Source: Odontesthes bonariensis
Lineage: Eukaryota > Chordata > Actinopteri > Atheriniformes > Atherinopsidae
Direction: 5' to 3'
Length of the DNA: 64,000 nucleotides
Assembly: GCF_027942865.1 (NCBI RefSeq)
Contig: NC_134507.1
Span: 33,843,711-33,907,710, forward strand
The stretch's first letter is position 1. Every line of letters starts with the position of its first letter. Below, piece after piece: positions 18,700 to 28,365 of the stretch. The position numbers were made by a program, and so were the translations under genes. Under the pieces are notes generated by a model that saw nothing but the letters and a program-made list of their open reading frames with translations, was not told the DNA's origin and made no database searches.

Positions 18700-20096
18700 C
18701 CCATTTCTTTGTATCTATAAAATAACAGTTTGACATCCATGAAATGGCATTTTTGCAGAAACCAGGTAATTCCCTGAGAGATGCATCTGTACCTTCAGCT
18801 GTTCAATGAAGCCTCATCAGAAATGGGCTCCATGGAAGGGTGGCTGTCAAGAAGCCGTTCTTAAGGAGGGGAAACAGGGAGAAAAGGCTGAGCTATGACA
18901 CAAGAAGTGGACTGAAAATCAGGTCTGATGGAGGGATGAATCCTCCCCAGAACCCGGGGAGGGTTAGAATAAATTTGTTAAATAAATTAATAAATCCAAC
19001 AACTCTCATGGATTCTGTCCATTACATCAGATTTTACAGATCAAACATCTATTTTGTTCTACATTTGGATGCAAGAAGACGAGCCAGGTGTTGGAATATA
19101 TTCAGTTAAGTCGTGAGCTGTACAACCACACAGTGGACTGTGCACAAAAGCATTCACTATCCTGTCTGGAACATGAACAAACATGTCTGATTAATACTGG
19201 GCATAATGCAACATCAAATGTTCCATCTATATGTGAGAATCAGATGTCTTACCTGGTCGTCCCTGCAGCAAGGACACTGCCTGTGGGGACTACTTGCAGA
19301 TAGTCGACATATATTGACTAATAATTAAAAGAAAAACTTCTGTGGACTTGTTTCCACACTTTAAGTCACTCACATTGTTAACCTGCAGGTTGCAATTTAA
19401 ATATAAACATGATAAAGTTTGGTCTTTGTTGGATTTTATGAAAGTAATTATGAGGACAGATGATGTGACCTACTCTAACAAATGTTAGTTTTCAGAATTA
19501 AAACAATCTGGGGATATAAATATTCTCATTTTCATAAATAAATATGAAGTTCAGGTGTGACGGTCAACATTTTACAGTAAAAAAGACTTTCTCAGAAACT
19601 TAGACCCATATTAAAAAAGAGCATTATTCAAATAGATGCATTTTCCCTTTAAATTAGTTAAAAATGTAACTTTAACTTCAGTGTATTTTCAGTACAGTTC
19701 CACCTCACTGATGGCTGCTAAAGCCTCCACAGTACAAAGAACAGAAAACAGTCGCCTACAGACTATAAAGTGCTCAAATGTCACATTTCCCATGTTGGAA
19801 GTTTGCTGTGTCACAGGGAGTCTGTGGGAGTCTGTGGTTGTTCTCACAAGGCAACAAGTTTTCAGGAGGAATGATGGAAATCCACAGAAATCGTCAAGAC
19901 AAATTTGAGAAACACTTCCAGATATGAACAAAATGAAGACACAAGGTGCTTTAAACATTTAACCTCCGTTATGTCCTGTTTAATCAAGTTCATCTGAAAT
20001 AAATCTAAGATCTCCTCCATATCACTTAATAAAAGAGCAGCTCTGCATCATGTTGTCTCACGTTTCTACATCTCAGCTCAGATATTAATCTGAGGT
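18700..20096. other. intergenic, nothing recognised
   Basis: Several 60-90 codon frames, none with a recognisable domain, signal peptide or splice context. Confidence 0.5.
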
Positions 20097-20100
20097 TTAA

Positions 20101-20768
20101 AGGAGCCATGGCATGAAATTTTCACTTTTTAAGGTTGTTTAACATTAATATGAGTTCCTCTTGCCTGCCTGCGGTCCCCCAGTGGATAAAAGTGACGATA
20201 GACCTAAACTATGCAATGGAAATTATTTTCCGCCTTTGGTAATGTGACCATGCAGATGGCCTGATCGGGAAAGCTGCCTCTTATGACGTGGCGCCTCATT
20301 GGATGTCGAGGTTATTTCCACCCAGTCATATATATGGCTGTGCCAAAACTTCCTTTCCCCGCCCACAGCTCTTTGGCCAGCTCATTGCTCTGTATATGGA
20401 TGTGAAAAATCTGTTTAGATCTCCTGCATCAGAACTCTAAAGAGCCAGTGGACAGATTTACTTTTCTCTGGGAAAGTGACGACAGAACCGAAGAGATTTG
20501 TGTATGTGTGCGCCAAACATTTCACCAACGAATGTTTCCACCCCCACCCTCCACTTTGCCCCGCCTTTCTCCCCCTAATTTGCATTTAAAGCTGCAGACC
20601 CTAAACAGCTCATTCTGAGGATCCTAAGGAAAGCTCATTTTCGGGACTGGCTGTAATTCTGCACCAAGGCAGAATTTTTGGGAAAAAAACTCAGATACAG
20701 TATAAGGGGACCACTAAAGCCTTTAAATATATATAAAAACCTCCATTTATTTTCATGCCATGGCACCT
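20101..20768 (+). mobile_element. TTAA-flanked Kolobok-type short element with THAP remnant
   Basis: The ends are AGGAGCCATGGCATGAAA and the reverse complement of AGGTGCCATGGCATGAAA, directly flanked by TTAA (20097-20100 and 20769-20772). A THAP zinc-finger remnant inside supports Kolobok over piggyBac. The ends differ from those of the 7.2-13.7 kb element, so this is another family. Confidence 0.75.
20380..20541 (+). pseudogene. THAP zinc finger remnant
   Basis: One frame reads AHCSVYGCEKSV, a stop, then about 40 codons ending VYVCAKHFTNECF. This gives the C-x4-C start and the C-x2-H end of a THAP finger at roughly the right spacing. A single TAG breaks it. There is no start codon or downstream transposase. 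Confidence 0.65.
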
Positions 20769-20772
20769 TTAA

Positions 20773-21370
20773 ACATCTCAGAGGGCGCATAAGGCAGTTA
20801 GCGTGACTTTAGTAAGAATCCACCCTCTGCTATGTTCCAAACACATCCATGCTTCTAGATCCTGGATGGATGAGAGAGCTGCAGAGCTCCTTATTCCTGC
20901 CAAGGAGTCAACATTATTTTAGAGTTATTTCCAGAACTCAGCAGGTTAACTTACTAAGACTCCAGTCTTATGTCACGCTGAGCTCACTTTTTTCTAGCAG
21001 CTCCCACTAATGAAGTGGACATGTGATGTGTTGGACCTCAATTTCATGACTGTGACGTGTTTGTGACGTATTAGAACCGAGGTTATAACCTGGAGTCCTT
21101 CAGACCAAATCTCTGTCACTCCCCTCACACTCCCCAGCCAGAGATTAGGGGCCCACAGTGATCTGCAGGACTTTGGTCCAGATGTTTAACACCGTATCTG
21201 ACCAAGCGGAATTCACCTTCTTTAAAACATCCCATGTTCATTCCTCACATGTTGCAACAAACCTTTTTAAATGGGATGTCAGAAGTGTTCATTTTCCGAG
21301 CTGAATTGAATGCAGCACGATCTGACTGGGTCCCAGGTGAGGTTTATGAGTGTAATTAGAGCAGGTAGAG
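20773..21370. other. upstream region of paralogue B
   Basis: No gene seen; it ends at the TATA box of the next gene. Confidence 0.5.
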
Positions 21371-21376
21371 CACCAA

Positions 21377-21383
21377 TATAAAG
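21377..21383 (+). promoter_or_regulatory. TATA box of secreted-protein paralogue B
   Basis: TATAAAG lies about 120 bp upstream of the ATG at 21500. A start near 21407 would give a 5' UTR of roughly 90 nt. Confidence 0.55.
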
Positions 21384-21499
21384 TCAGCTGCAGCCTCAGA
21401 TGAGTTACAGCACAAATCTTCTCTCAACAGCAGTCACTAGATTGCTGTTTTTGACCAGTTTTATCTGAATTGTGTTGCTGCTGTTTTGTCTTGTTCAAC

Positions 21500-22491
21500 A
21501 TGTTGTTTAAGGTTTTCTTCAGGTGAGTCTTCATGTTTAATGGTTTAGGTTTTTGTTCTACTATATACTAAAGTTTCTTTCTTTACTTTTGAAATCCAAA
21601 CAGGATTTCCTGGCTTTGTGTCCTGCTCTTCAGCATTGGAACATGTTATCCCCCCCCAGAAAAGCAAGTATATCAACATTTAGGTGCACTTTATATGAAG
21701 GCAGCCAACATGGGGAGTTGTTTAGGAATGAGAGAGAAGAGGGTCTGCAACTCTATTAATCATGCAGCACCAAATCTTCAGGTTTAATGACCCACTTGAA
21801 CTGCAGATACTCCTTTAGCTTTGTTATTGTTACTAAACATATTGGCAGTGATACAGAGGCTACTGAGAGCATGACCAACCATGCTGTCATACTTTGCTTC
21901 AACTAATTTCTTGGCTCAGGTCAAAACAGTGGATCCCTTGGTAGTAGCACGTCTGGCTACGGCAGCGGCTCCTCTGGCTACGGCAGCGGCGTCTCCTCTG
22001 GGTCTGGCTACGGCAGCGGCGTCTCCTCTGGGTCTGGCTACGGCAGCGGCGTCTCCTCTGGCTCTGGCTACGGCAGCGGCGTCTCCTCTGGCTCTGGCTA
22101 CGGCAGCGGCGTCTCCTCTGGCTCTGGCTACGGCAGCGGCGTCTCCTCTGGCTCTGGCTACGGCAGCGGCGTCTCCTCTGGCTCTGGCTACGGCAGCGGC
22201 TCCTCTGGGTCTAATGCTGGCTTTACTGCGCAGGACGCAGACTTTGCTCGTTTCCTTGCTGCCCTAATGAACTTGAAGATCGACAGTTCTTTCCCACAGT
22301 CTGCCTGGACCTCCGACCAGGTCCCTAAGGACACATCTGAGATGCACGCTGTATACCCTTCATCCCACGTCGTCCAGTCCAGCAGTGGCTACCAACGAGC
22401 CCGCGACTCCAGTTCGTACGCCAAATACTCCCAGGATGCCTTTGACCACTTTGATTCCAAGACTGGGTCTAAAGGGCAGAAGTTGTACTAA
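21500..22491 (+). CDS. secreted Gly/Ser/Tyr-rich protein, paralogue B (exons 21500-21522, 21604-21667, 21920-22491)
   Basis: Exons 1 and 2 encode MLFKVFFRISWLCVLLFSI then GTCYPPPEK, a clear signal peptide (donor CAG|GTGAGT, acceptor CAAACAG). Exon 3, after CTTGGCTCAG, carries about eight 30-bp units reading GYGSGVSSGS. An acidic/amphipathic tail follows (DADFARFLAALMNLKIDSSF) and the end SKGQKLY. The Gly/Ser frame needs one base carried over from exon 2, but as given exon 2 ends in phase 0 after a run of eight C (21650-21657). Nine C would restore phase. This could be an assembly or homopolymer error, a polymorphism or a real frameshift. The 3' UTR has an intron (donor at 22493, exon from 22562) and AATAAA near 22616. 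Same architecture as paralogue A. Confidence 0.62.
21949..22212 (+). repeat. 30-bp coding minisatellite
   Basis: Near-identical 30-bp units (GGCTACGGCAGCGGCGTCTC plus CTCTGGSTCT), about eight, with two shorter units at the start. Differences are limited to GGG versus GGC, which implies recent expansion. The period is a multiple of three, so unit number can change without breaking the frame. Confidence 0.92.
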
Positions 22492-22649
22492 GGTAAAGCT
22501 GGACTAGTGTCTGAAGTATTGAGACTCCTGTATCAATACTGACCCCTTCTGTTTTCTGCAGGTGACTCTCATGGACACTTCCATGGAGATTCCAACATGT
22601 GGCTGAGCTCTGGCAAAATAAACATGACCAATAAAATGTGGTCTGTGTA

Positions 22650-23630
22650 TTGAATACTTTAACTCGAGGATTGTTTTCACTTCATAGAAGATTTGAGTCT
22701 TCACCACAGCCACTGAGGCTGACTCTGCTTTTGAAGAGCAAACTGAATACTTCTGCTTTAAATTCCACCACTACATGTTTCCTTCTCCTCATGGTTGAAT
22801 TGCATTACACAAACCCAGACCAAAATAACTTGATGACGCTCAATACAGTGGCCCTGCTTGCCCTTGTACCATGAAGGTGCCTCGGTTAAATCTGCACTCG
22901 CTGGCCTTTTCCAAGCTTTAATTGCATGTGACTCATTAGCCTATGCTACGTAGCTTTGCCCCTCCTCTGCTTGGTGTCTTCTGTGTGCCTCAACAGAGTC
23001 TTACATCCCTCTTAACCAACTGTCTCGACTTGCTCTCTGTGTGCGGCCTTTATTCATCTCACCTGGGACACCAGCTGGAGGGCTTATGACCCTGTACATA
23101 TTGCTTGAAATACTCTTCACACCCCCATTGCAACCAATTAAAAGTTTTAGTGGCCTGTTGGAACAAACAATCCAGGAAAAAAACTATCCAGTCATATTGA
23201 ACGGACTGTTAACGATGATTGCGTTCTGATGCGTCTATCAAACTGCAATCTGCTCCTCCTTCCCCCTGTGCGCGTACCCTTCTTCGTGAACAAATTACGT
23301 GTGCCCAGAAGCTTGGCAGGAAGCTAAACTAGAGCCAGCTTGGCTAGCATTATTAAACATATAGTTAGCATACTAAATACAGCAACGATCGACGCTTGTT
23401 GTCAGAACAGCGCTCGTGCACCTTCGTGCTCACGTACTCTAGAGGCGTGCCTTTGGGGGGAAAGTCTGAAGAAAGGGGTTGGGACTTTTGACCTGTGTAT
23501 TTTCAAAATGCAGCTTCGCTGGACTCAAAATCCAGGATACCCTACCTTTAATACAGGCTCGGTACTGAATATGGCATCATTGCATCTTCCCATGTTGGGA
23601 TTTTCATCCTACACGAGACTTAAAGGAGAC
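22650..23630. other. intergenic, repeat-derived
   Basis: No gene recognised. The stretch near 23270-23560 has the look of a degraded DNA element, but no matching ends were found. Confidence 0.4.
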
Positions 23631-24087
23631 ATATTTTACCTCTTTAAACAAGTTAGAATTGGTCTATGGTCTATACAAAACATGTTCATGAAGTTCTTTG
23701 CACAAAATCACTCTCACATAAAGAGATTTCACCAGTTCTATTCTTGCCATTTTCAGTCTCTCCCAAATTGAGCCGTTTAAAGGGCTCTGTCACTTTTATG
23801 CAAATAAGCTGTTGCTGGCCACGCCCCGCCCCGCTCATGAGAAGCCTCCGGCTGCGTGTACTGTTTACCCTTTTGTTTTGAGGGTCCAAAAGGTACATAT
23901 ATGTACTCAAGTGGTAAAAGGTACATATATGTACCCTTTTTTTCTACATGCTGGGGTATAATAGACAGTCTGTGTTAAGCTACTTCAGTATAAGGGTACA
24001 AAACTATCCTTCAGAGGGTACTGCCTCAGTGACAAGCCATCGTGCCCCTAAAGGTACAATTCTGTACTTTATTTTCTGAGAGTGTAT
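23630..24087. mobile_element. two adjoining MITE-like fragments
   Basis: 23630-23870 begins TTAAAGGAGACATATTTTAC, typical of a terminal repeat of a TTAA-type element. 23885-24087 contains inverted GGTACATATATGTAC blocks and ends ...TTATTTTCTGAGAGTG, typical of a short fish inverted-repeat element. Neither has both ends clearly paired. Confidence 0.4.
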
Positions 24088-24154
24088 TTTTAAACTGTTT
24101 TTTTTAATTCTTAGATTGTTTTTAAAGTGTTTATAATTGTATAAACATTTGTAT

Positions 24155-24208
24155 TGCTTTATTATGTCTTGCTACTGGATGCTTGAATTTCCTTTGGGAT
24201 CAATAAAG

Positions 24209-24243
<35 letters not shown>
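24155..24243 (+). mobile_element. LINE 3' tail with (TATC)n
   Basis: GCTTGAATTTCCTTTGGGAT followed by CAATAAAG and about nine TATC units. The same tail occurs in reverse at 37612-37700, where LINE coding sequence precedes it. Confidence 0.7.
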
Positions 24244-24308
24244 TCCCTATGAATTAAGGGTTCATTTGTTTTCAGTGCAGAGCTTCTGCAGTCTCCAGCC
24301 TGACTCAC

Positions 24309-24372
24309 CTGTGGTGCGTTTCTGGAGACCCAGGTGTCCAGCAGCAGCTCCAGTCTCTGTCGGTGATACCTC
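24309..24372 (-). pseudogene. inverted partial copy of the Fringe exon
   Basis: The reverse complement encodes RYHRQRLELLLDTWVSRNAP and ends at a CAG|GTGAGT donor. It matches the 3' end of the exon at 24387-24563 with a few base differences, in opposite orientation. Only about 64 bp is shared. Confidence 0.7.
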
Positions 24373-24386
24373 TCAACTTATTTCAG

Positions 24387-24563
24387 GCAGCTGGCCCGGG
24401 AGAGGGAGCGGTGAGCAGCCCGGCGCGGAGGAGCGCTCCCCCTCGGCCGGTGGAGCAGCTCACACAGGTTGACCTGTTCGTGGCTGTGAAAACCACCGGG
24501 AGGTATCACCGGCAGAGACTGGAGCTGCTGCTGGACGCCTGGGTCTCCAGAAACACACCACAG
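24387..24563 (+). CDS. Fringe-family glycosyltransferase exon, partial
   Basis: 59 codons in one frame between an acceptor (TTATTTCAG) and a donor (CACAG|GTGCAG). The end reads VDLFVAVKTTGRYHRQRLEL then LLDAWVSRN. Fringe proteins (beta-1,3-N-acetylglucosaminyltransferases that modify Notch in the Golgi) have this motif just after the stem region, and their first exon boundary falls close after it. The upstream part is Pro/Ala/Arg-rich, like a stem. The next Fringe exon (FIFTDGED) was not found downstream, so this is either an exon with distant partners or an orphan duplicate. Which Fringe paralogue it is cannot be told. Confidence 0.6.
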
Positions 24564-24694
24564 GTGCAGCCAACAACACAACAACTTCATGTGTGATTTT
24601 CCTTTCGTAGCCATTGCGCTCGTATACTCGATGCTCGATACAAGATCTTCAACTAATGTAGAGGGTGGGGAGTGGGTGGGGACTCGACAGGTAT

Positions 24695-24738
24695 ATGCAA
24701 ATTCCCCTATTGTGACGTCACAATAGGGGAATTTGCAT
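24695..24738. repeat. perfect 44-bp palindrome with octamer and CRE motifs
   Basis: Two 22-nt arms with no loop. The centre is TGACGTCA and the outer ends are ATGCAAAT and ATTTGCAT. Confidence 0.95.
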
Positions 24739-24744
24739 GAATTT

Positions 24745-25140
24745 GACCACCATTAACATGAGGTTACATCTTGAAAATGTGCACCCAAATGAACATGGCA
24801 TAATATTAAACTCAAATATGTTTAAACTACCTATACAAGTAGTCATGTCTCATTGTAGTTTGTCTTGCTATTGACACAATGCTGTCGTCGCCTGGCTGAT
24901 TGAAAGCCCCCAGATGCGTATGTGCATCAGACAATGCGCAAATACAGATGTTTTAATGTTTCTTTTCCTTTTTTTTTTTTTTAGAGGGAATATTTGAACA
25001 TAAGCAATTTTGACAGTCCTAGTATATGATACCCAGAGACAATAGAAATCATGTTCATTAGCCACTGGCTTGCGATTACTTTAGCATTCCATCTGCAGGG
25101 AATGGGGGAAAAACCCAGACAAGGTCATTACATGACACTG
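24745..25140. other. intergenic, nothing recognised
   Basis: AT-rich sequence with a T-run near 24970; no gene. Confidence 0.5.
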
Positions 25141-25229
25141 CTAAAGACAGCACTCCCTCCCCTCACCCGATGTTGTTCCCCTTCCTTCTTATCTGGCGGC
25201 GCCTGCAAAGCAGGCTGCGTTGCCTGGTC

Positions 25230-25326
25230 ACACTCTCTCTCCCTGTTTGTTTCTGTGTTGTCTGTCATGACCAAATGGAATTTCCCCCTGGGGGATTAAT
25301 AAAGGTATACATCATCATCATCATCG
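25230..25326 (+). mobile_element. LINE 3' tail with (ATC)n
   Basis: ATGGAATTTCCCCCTGGGG then GATTAATAAAGG and an ATC repeat, a common fish LINE terminus. The coding part is lost. Confidence 0.55.
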
Positions 25327-25461
25327 AACATCCAGTACAAACTTGAAACGAGCACTTAAGGTGACAGAAAGGTTACAACTGTCAGTAATAAACATGCAAC
25401 AAAAGTTGAAAACTAAACATCCCGCAAAGGAAAGAAGCAGGCTTAGGAAAGGCTAAAGCTG

Positions 25462-25632
25462 ATGGACACTGAGAAATATCTTGCCATAAAGGACATGGAC
25501 AAAATCACCCCTTCTAAGACAGAAGACCCCTCGCATCTTGTCGAGGTCAAATCCAATAGAAAGTATGTCAAGAGGATTAAAAAATTATTTTCCAGGATAT
25601 GGAAGGGCATAACATCTGGAGTGTCACAATGA
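25462..25632 (+). other. 56-codon open frame, unknown
   Basis: ATG to TGA without interruption. The product is Lys-rich (VKSNRKYVKRIKKLF, then SRIWKGITSG). There is no known family, promoter or splice site. It could be an exon fragment or chance. Confidence 0.2.
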
Positions 25633-25799
25633 ACTGAAAACAACGCTTTCTGCCACCACACAATTGATCTTCCATTTAAACTTTAACATGCCATTCCGGC
25701 TAAATTCTTAAAAACTAAATCTTAGAGCAAAAGAAAAAACTTACCTGAATCTTTGTTGTACATAAAAAAATATATATATATACATAAGGTAAGCACTTT

Positions 25800-25915
25800 A
25801 AAGTAAGCTTTTCTGTGCTGTGGAAATAGGGGGCAGGGAGAGGGGGAACGACATGGAGCACAGGGCCGTCCGATGCGGGACTCGAACCGGGGCCAGCTGC
25901 AGCAAGGACTATAAT
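25800..25915 (-). mobile_element. tRNA-derived SINE-like fragment
   Basis: The minus strand contains GGTTCGAGTCC, a good pol III B box, in CCCCGGTTCGAGTCCCGCAT, followed by a C/T-rich block. A clear A box and ends are not seen. Confidence 0.4.
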
Positions 25916-25999
25916 AATACATTTAATTAAAAAAAAAAAAAAAAGTGCCTTTCTCAACGCTCAAGGACACTTTACACTGTAAAAAAAGGAAATTACAGT

Positions 26000-27470
26000 T
26001 GTTGTACTTACACACAATTGTATTGTAAGCTAATTCAGAAATACAATTGTGTCATCTCACAAATGAATTAATGTTTGCCCAACTCATATTCTCAGAATTT
26101 GGTCAACAAGGACATTTGATTCACCAAAACAAGATTTTTTTGTTTCCCTCAACTTTCTAACAAGATTAGAAAGATTCTAACACAAAAAATTAAGTTTCCT
26201 CAACTGTATGTTCATGGACACGCCTACTACGGGGTTTCCTTCCCGTCTCCACGTGGTCTCCACGACCGTTTTACCTTTTTCCCTCGAAGTTGAAAGGATT
26301 GCCAGACGTGAGGCATTCATATCAGGTAATTATTGTTATTTCTCTAAAATATGACTTAATAGAATGCTTAAGGTAAAGAATTGAAGATAGATTTGGTCGC
26401 TGAACTAACCAGCGTCGTATATTTAATGTATCTAAACCAAATTAGTAAAGTTATTAGCTGAATTTAGTTTGCTAACTTAAAGACCTCATGACACCTGGAA
26501 AATACTGTAATATACATAAAAACATTGAAAGTACACATACAAAATAGTCACTTGAAGCTGGTTTTTATCATTATGATAGAGAAATTGAGTTTGTACAGCC
26601 TTTTAAAAGTGCGATTTTTGCGATCTGCTGGCGAGCTTCCTATTAGTCCGTCACGTGACCTATGACGTACACTCCGGAACGATCCTGACACCTGTCATAG
26701 CCACAACAGGGATTCTGACAACTCCTATTCATCCTCGGATCCTGACACATTTTTCGAAGTGGCAGAGTCCGAGCCATACCTGGATGAGTTGGAGCCACAC
26801 GGTTCCACGGAAAGTTCGGATGGCGAGGCGGAAGGCGCTGTTGCTCATATGCTATAGCCTAGCTCTTGACCAGTGGACAAGTTCTGTGACAATTGTAAGA
26901 TTATTTCAAGCCGCTTGCCTTTATCTGTTATATTTTAGGTCAGGGGTGGCCAACCCGCGGCTCTTATGTTCATATCAAAATTTGTGTTTGTTTACAACAA
27001 TTCACAGGAGATACAAGAGTCGAACATGGAGGCTTGAAGTTTACCATGAATGGCTAACACTCAGGCGCCGAAGGACTGGCAGCGTGCTCCTTAAATGCTC
27101 CTACTCATGAGGAATAATGGAGGGAATGAAAATGGTTTAATAACCATAATAAATCAAATGTACATTTGTGGTAGAAATAGAAATAAACATACATAAAGTG
27201 TGAAAACTGATTATATTCATTCTATATTTTATTTGTTCTTAAACCACAATAACAGTTAGTAAGTGCATGGAAATAATTTTCACAAACACACATGAATACA
27301 CACATGCATGCATTCATACATTAACGATTTAATACATATGTTTCAAAGAGAGAGAAAAAATAAACAAGATCAAAATAAATTAATGATAAGATGTAAAAAA
27401 AAAAAAAGGGAAAGACAGGACTCTTCTTTATGCTTCAAACATATTTTGATTTCCATCAACTGTTTTGATT
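26000..27470. other. intergenic with an acidic reading-frame remnant
   Basis: Between about 26675 and 26860 a plus frame reads DSDNSYSSSDPDTFFEVAES then EPYLDELEPHGST, an acidic stretch like those preceding the Cys block of transposon-borne P2X7-like proteins. No Cys block follows. Otherwise nothing recognised. Confidence 0.3.
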
Positions 27471-27475
27471 CATCC

Positions 27476-27600
27476 AGCCATCCATTTTCTATACCACTGA
27501 ATCCGTCGGTCGGGTCGCGGGGGGCTGGAGCCTATCCCAGCGGTCAATGGGGGAGAGGGAGGGTACACCCTGGACAGGCTGCCAGTCCATCACAGGGCTG
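27476..27600 (-). repeat. interspersed fish repeat fragment
   Basis: On minus it reads GCCTGTCCAGGGTGTACCC, GGGATAGGCTCCAGCCCCC and TATAGAAAATGGATGG, a very common teleost repeat of uncertain class. A longer copy is at 37780-38090. Confidence 0.7.
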
Positions 27601-27604
27601 GTTT

Positions 27605-28365
27605 GATTCATATGTGGTTAGTATAATTGTCAGAATATGTTTCTGTATTCTCTTTGGATTGAGACGTCAGTTTAGTTCTCAGACTTGGTTCTGGAGGTCT
27701 TTACCTGAATATAAAAGCAATGGATTTCAACAGACCCGACGCTCTGACGTATATGCCTAAATAATACGGCATTTTTGTGTTGTGTAGAAAGTCAAATTGT
27801 CCCGTTTTGTCCCTTTGTTCCTTCTCCTGTGATCCGTTCTTTGTATGATCCAGAAACAGTCTGATGTCCTGTTCACATTTTTCATCATGTCAAAACACAG
27901 ACGCTCCTCTTGGGCTTGAGAAGCCTGTTTAACATTTATTCTGTTTTACCCTGAAAAGACAGAGGCCATGTAATATAACCTGGCAGTCTCTGAAAGGCTT
28001 ATTTCTGATATCTTGGTGGAAATAAATCCAAAAAGACGTGAGTACACAACAGGTATCACAGTTTGTTGCTGCAGCAAATTTACTGCAGCTTAGAAGAATG
28101 AAATGGGCTCAGTTTGTCATTTTTACTCCAAGAAAGTATCAGACAAATGAGCCAGCTCTGTTTAATTCATCATCATAAGTTCACTAACCCATCAGCTCAG
28201 TGATTCCTCTCTGATATCACAGTTTGTCACATGTGCAGCAAACTAACTGCAGCTGACATGAACTGAATGGTCTCAGTTGAAAAAGTGTAAATATATTTAC
28301 AGACTGAGCTTTCTGTTCTACAGTGGGCGTATTTCTCAGACATTAAGAGAGTCTTTGTTCTAGAC
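27605..28365. other. 3' flank of the NLR gene
   Basis: No separate gene; it probably contains the NLR 3' UTR and polyadenylation region. No single polyA site stands out. Confidence 0.4.

Noticed and set aside
21881-22267. Ala/Leu-rich 128-codon frame over the 30-bp repeats
   Set aside because: It is an out-of-phase reading of the Gly/Ser/Tyr repeat and stops at 22267, while the other frame continues with non-repetitive, protein-like sequence to 22491.
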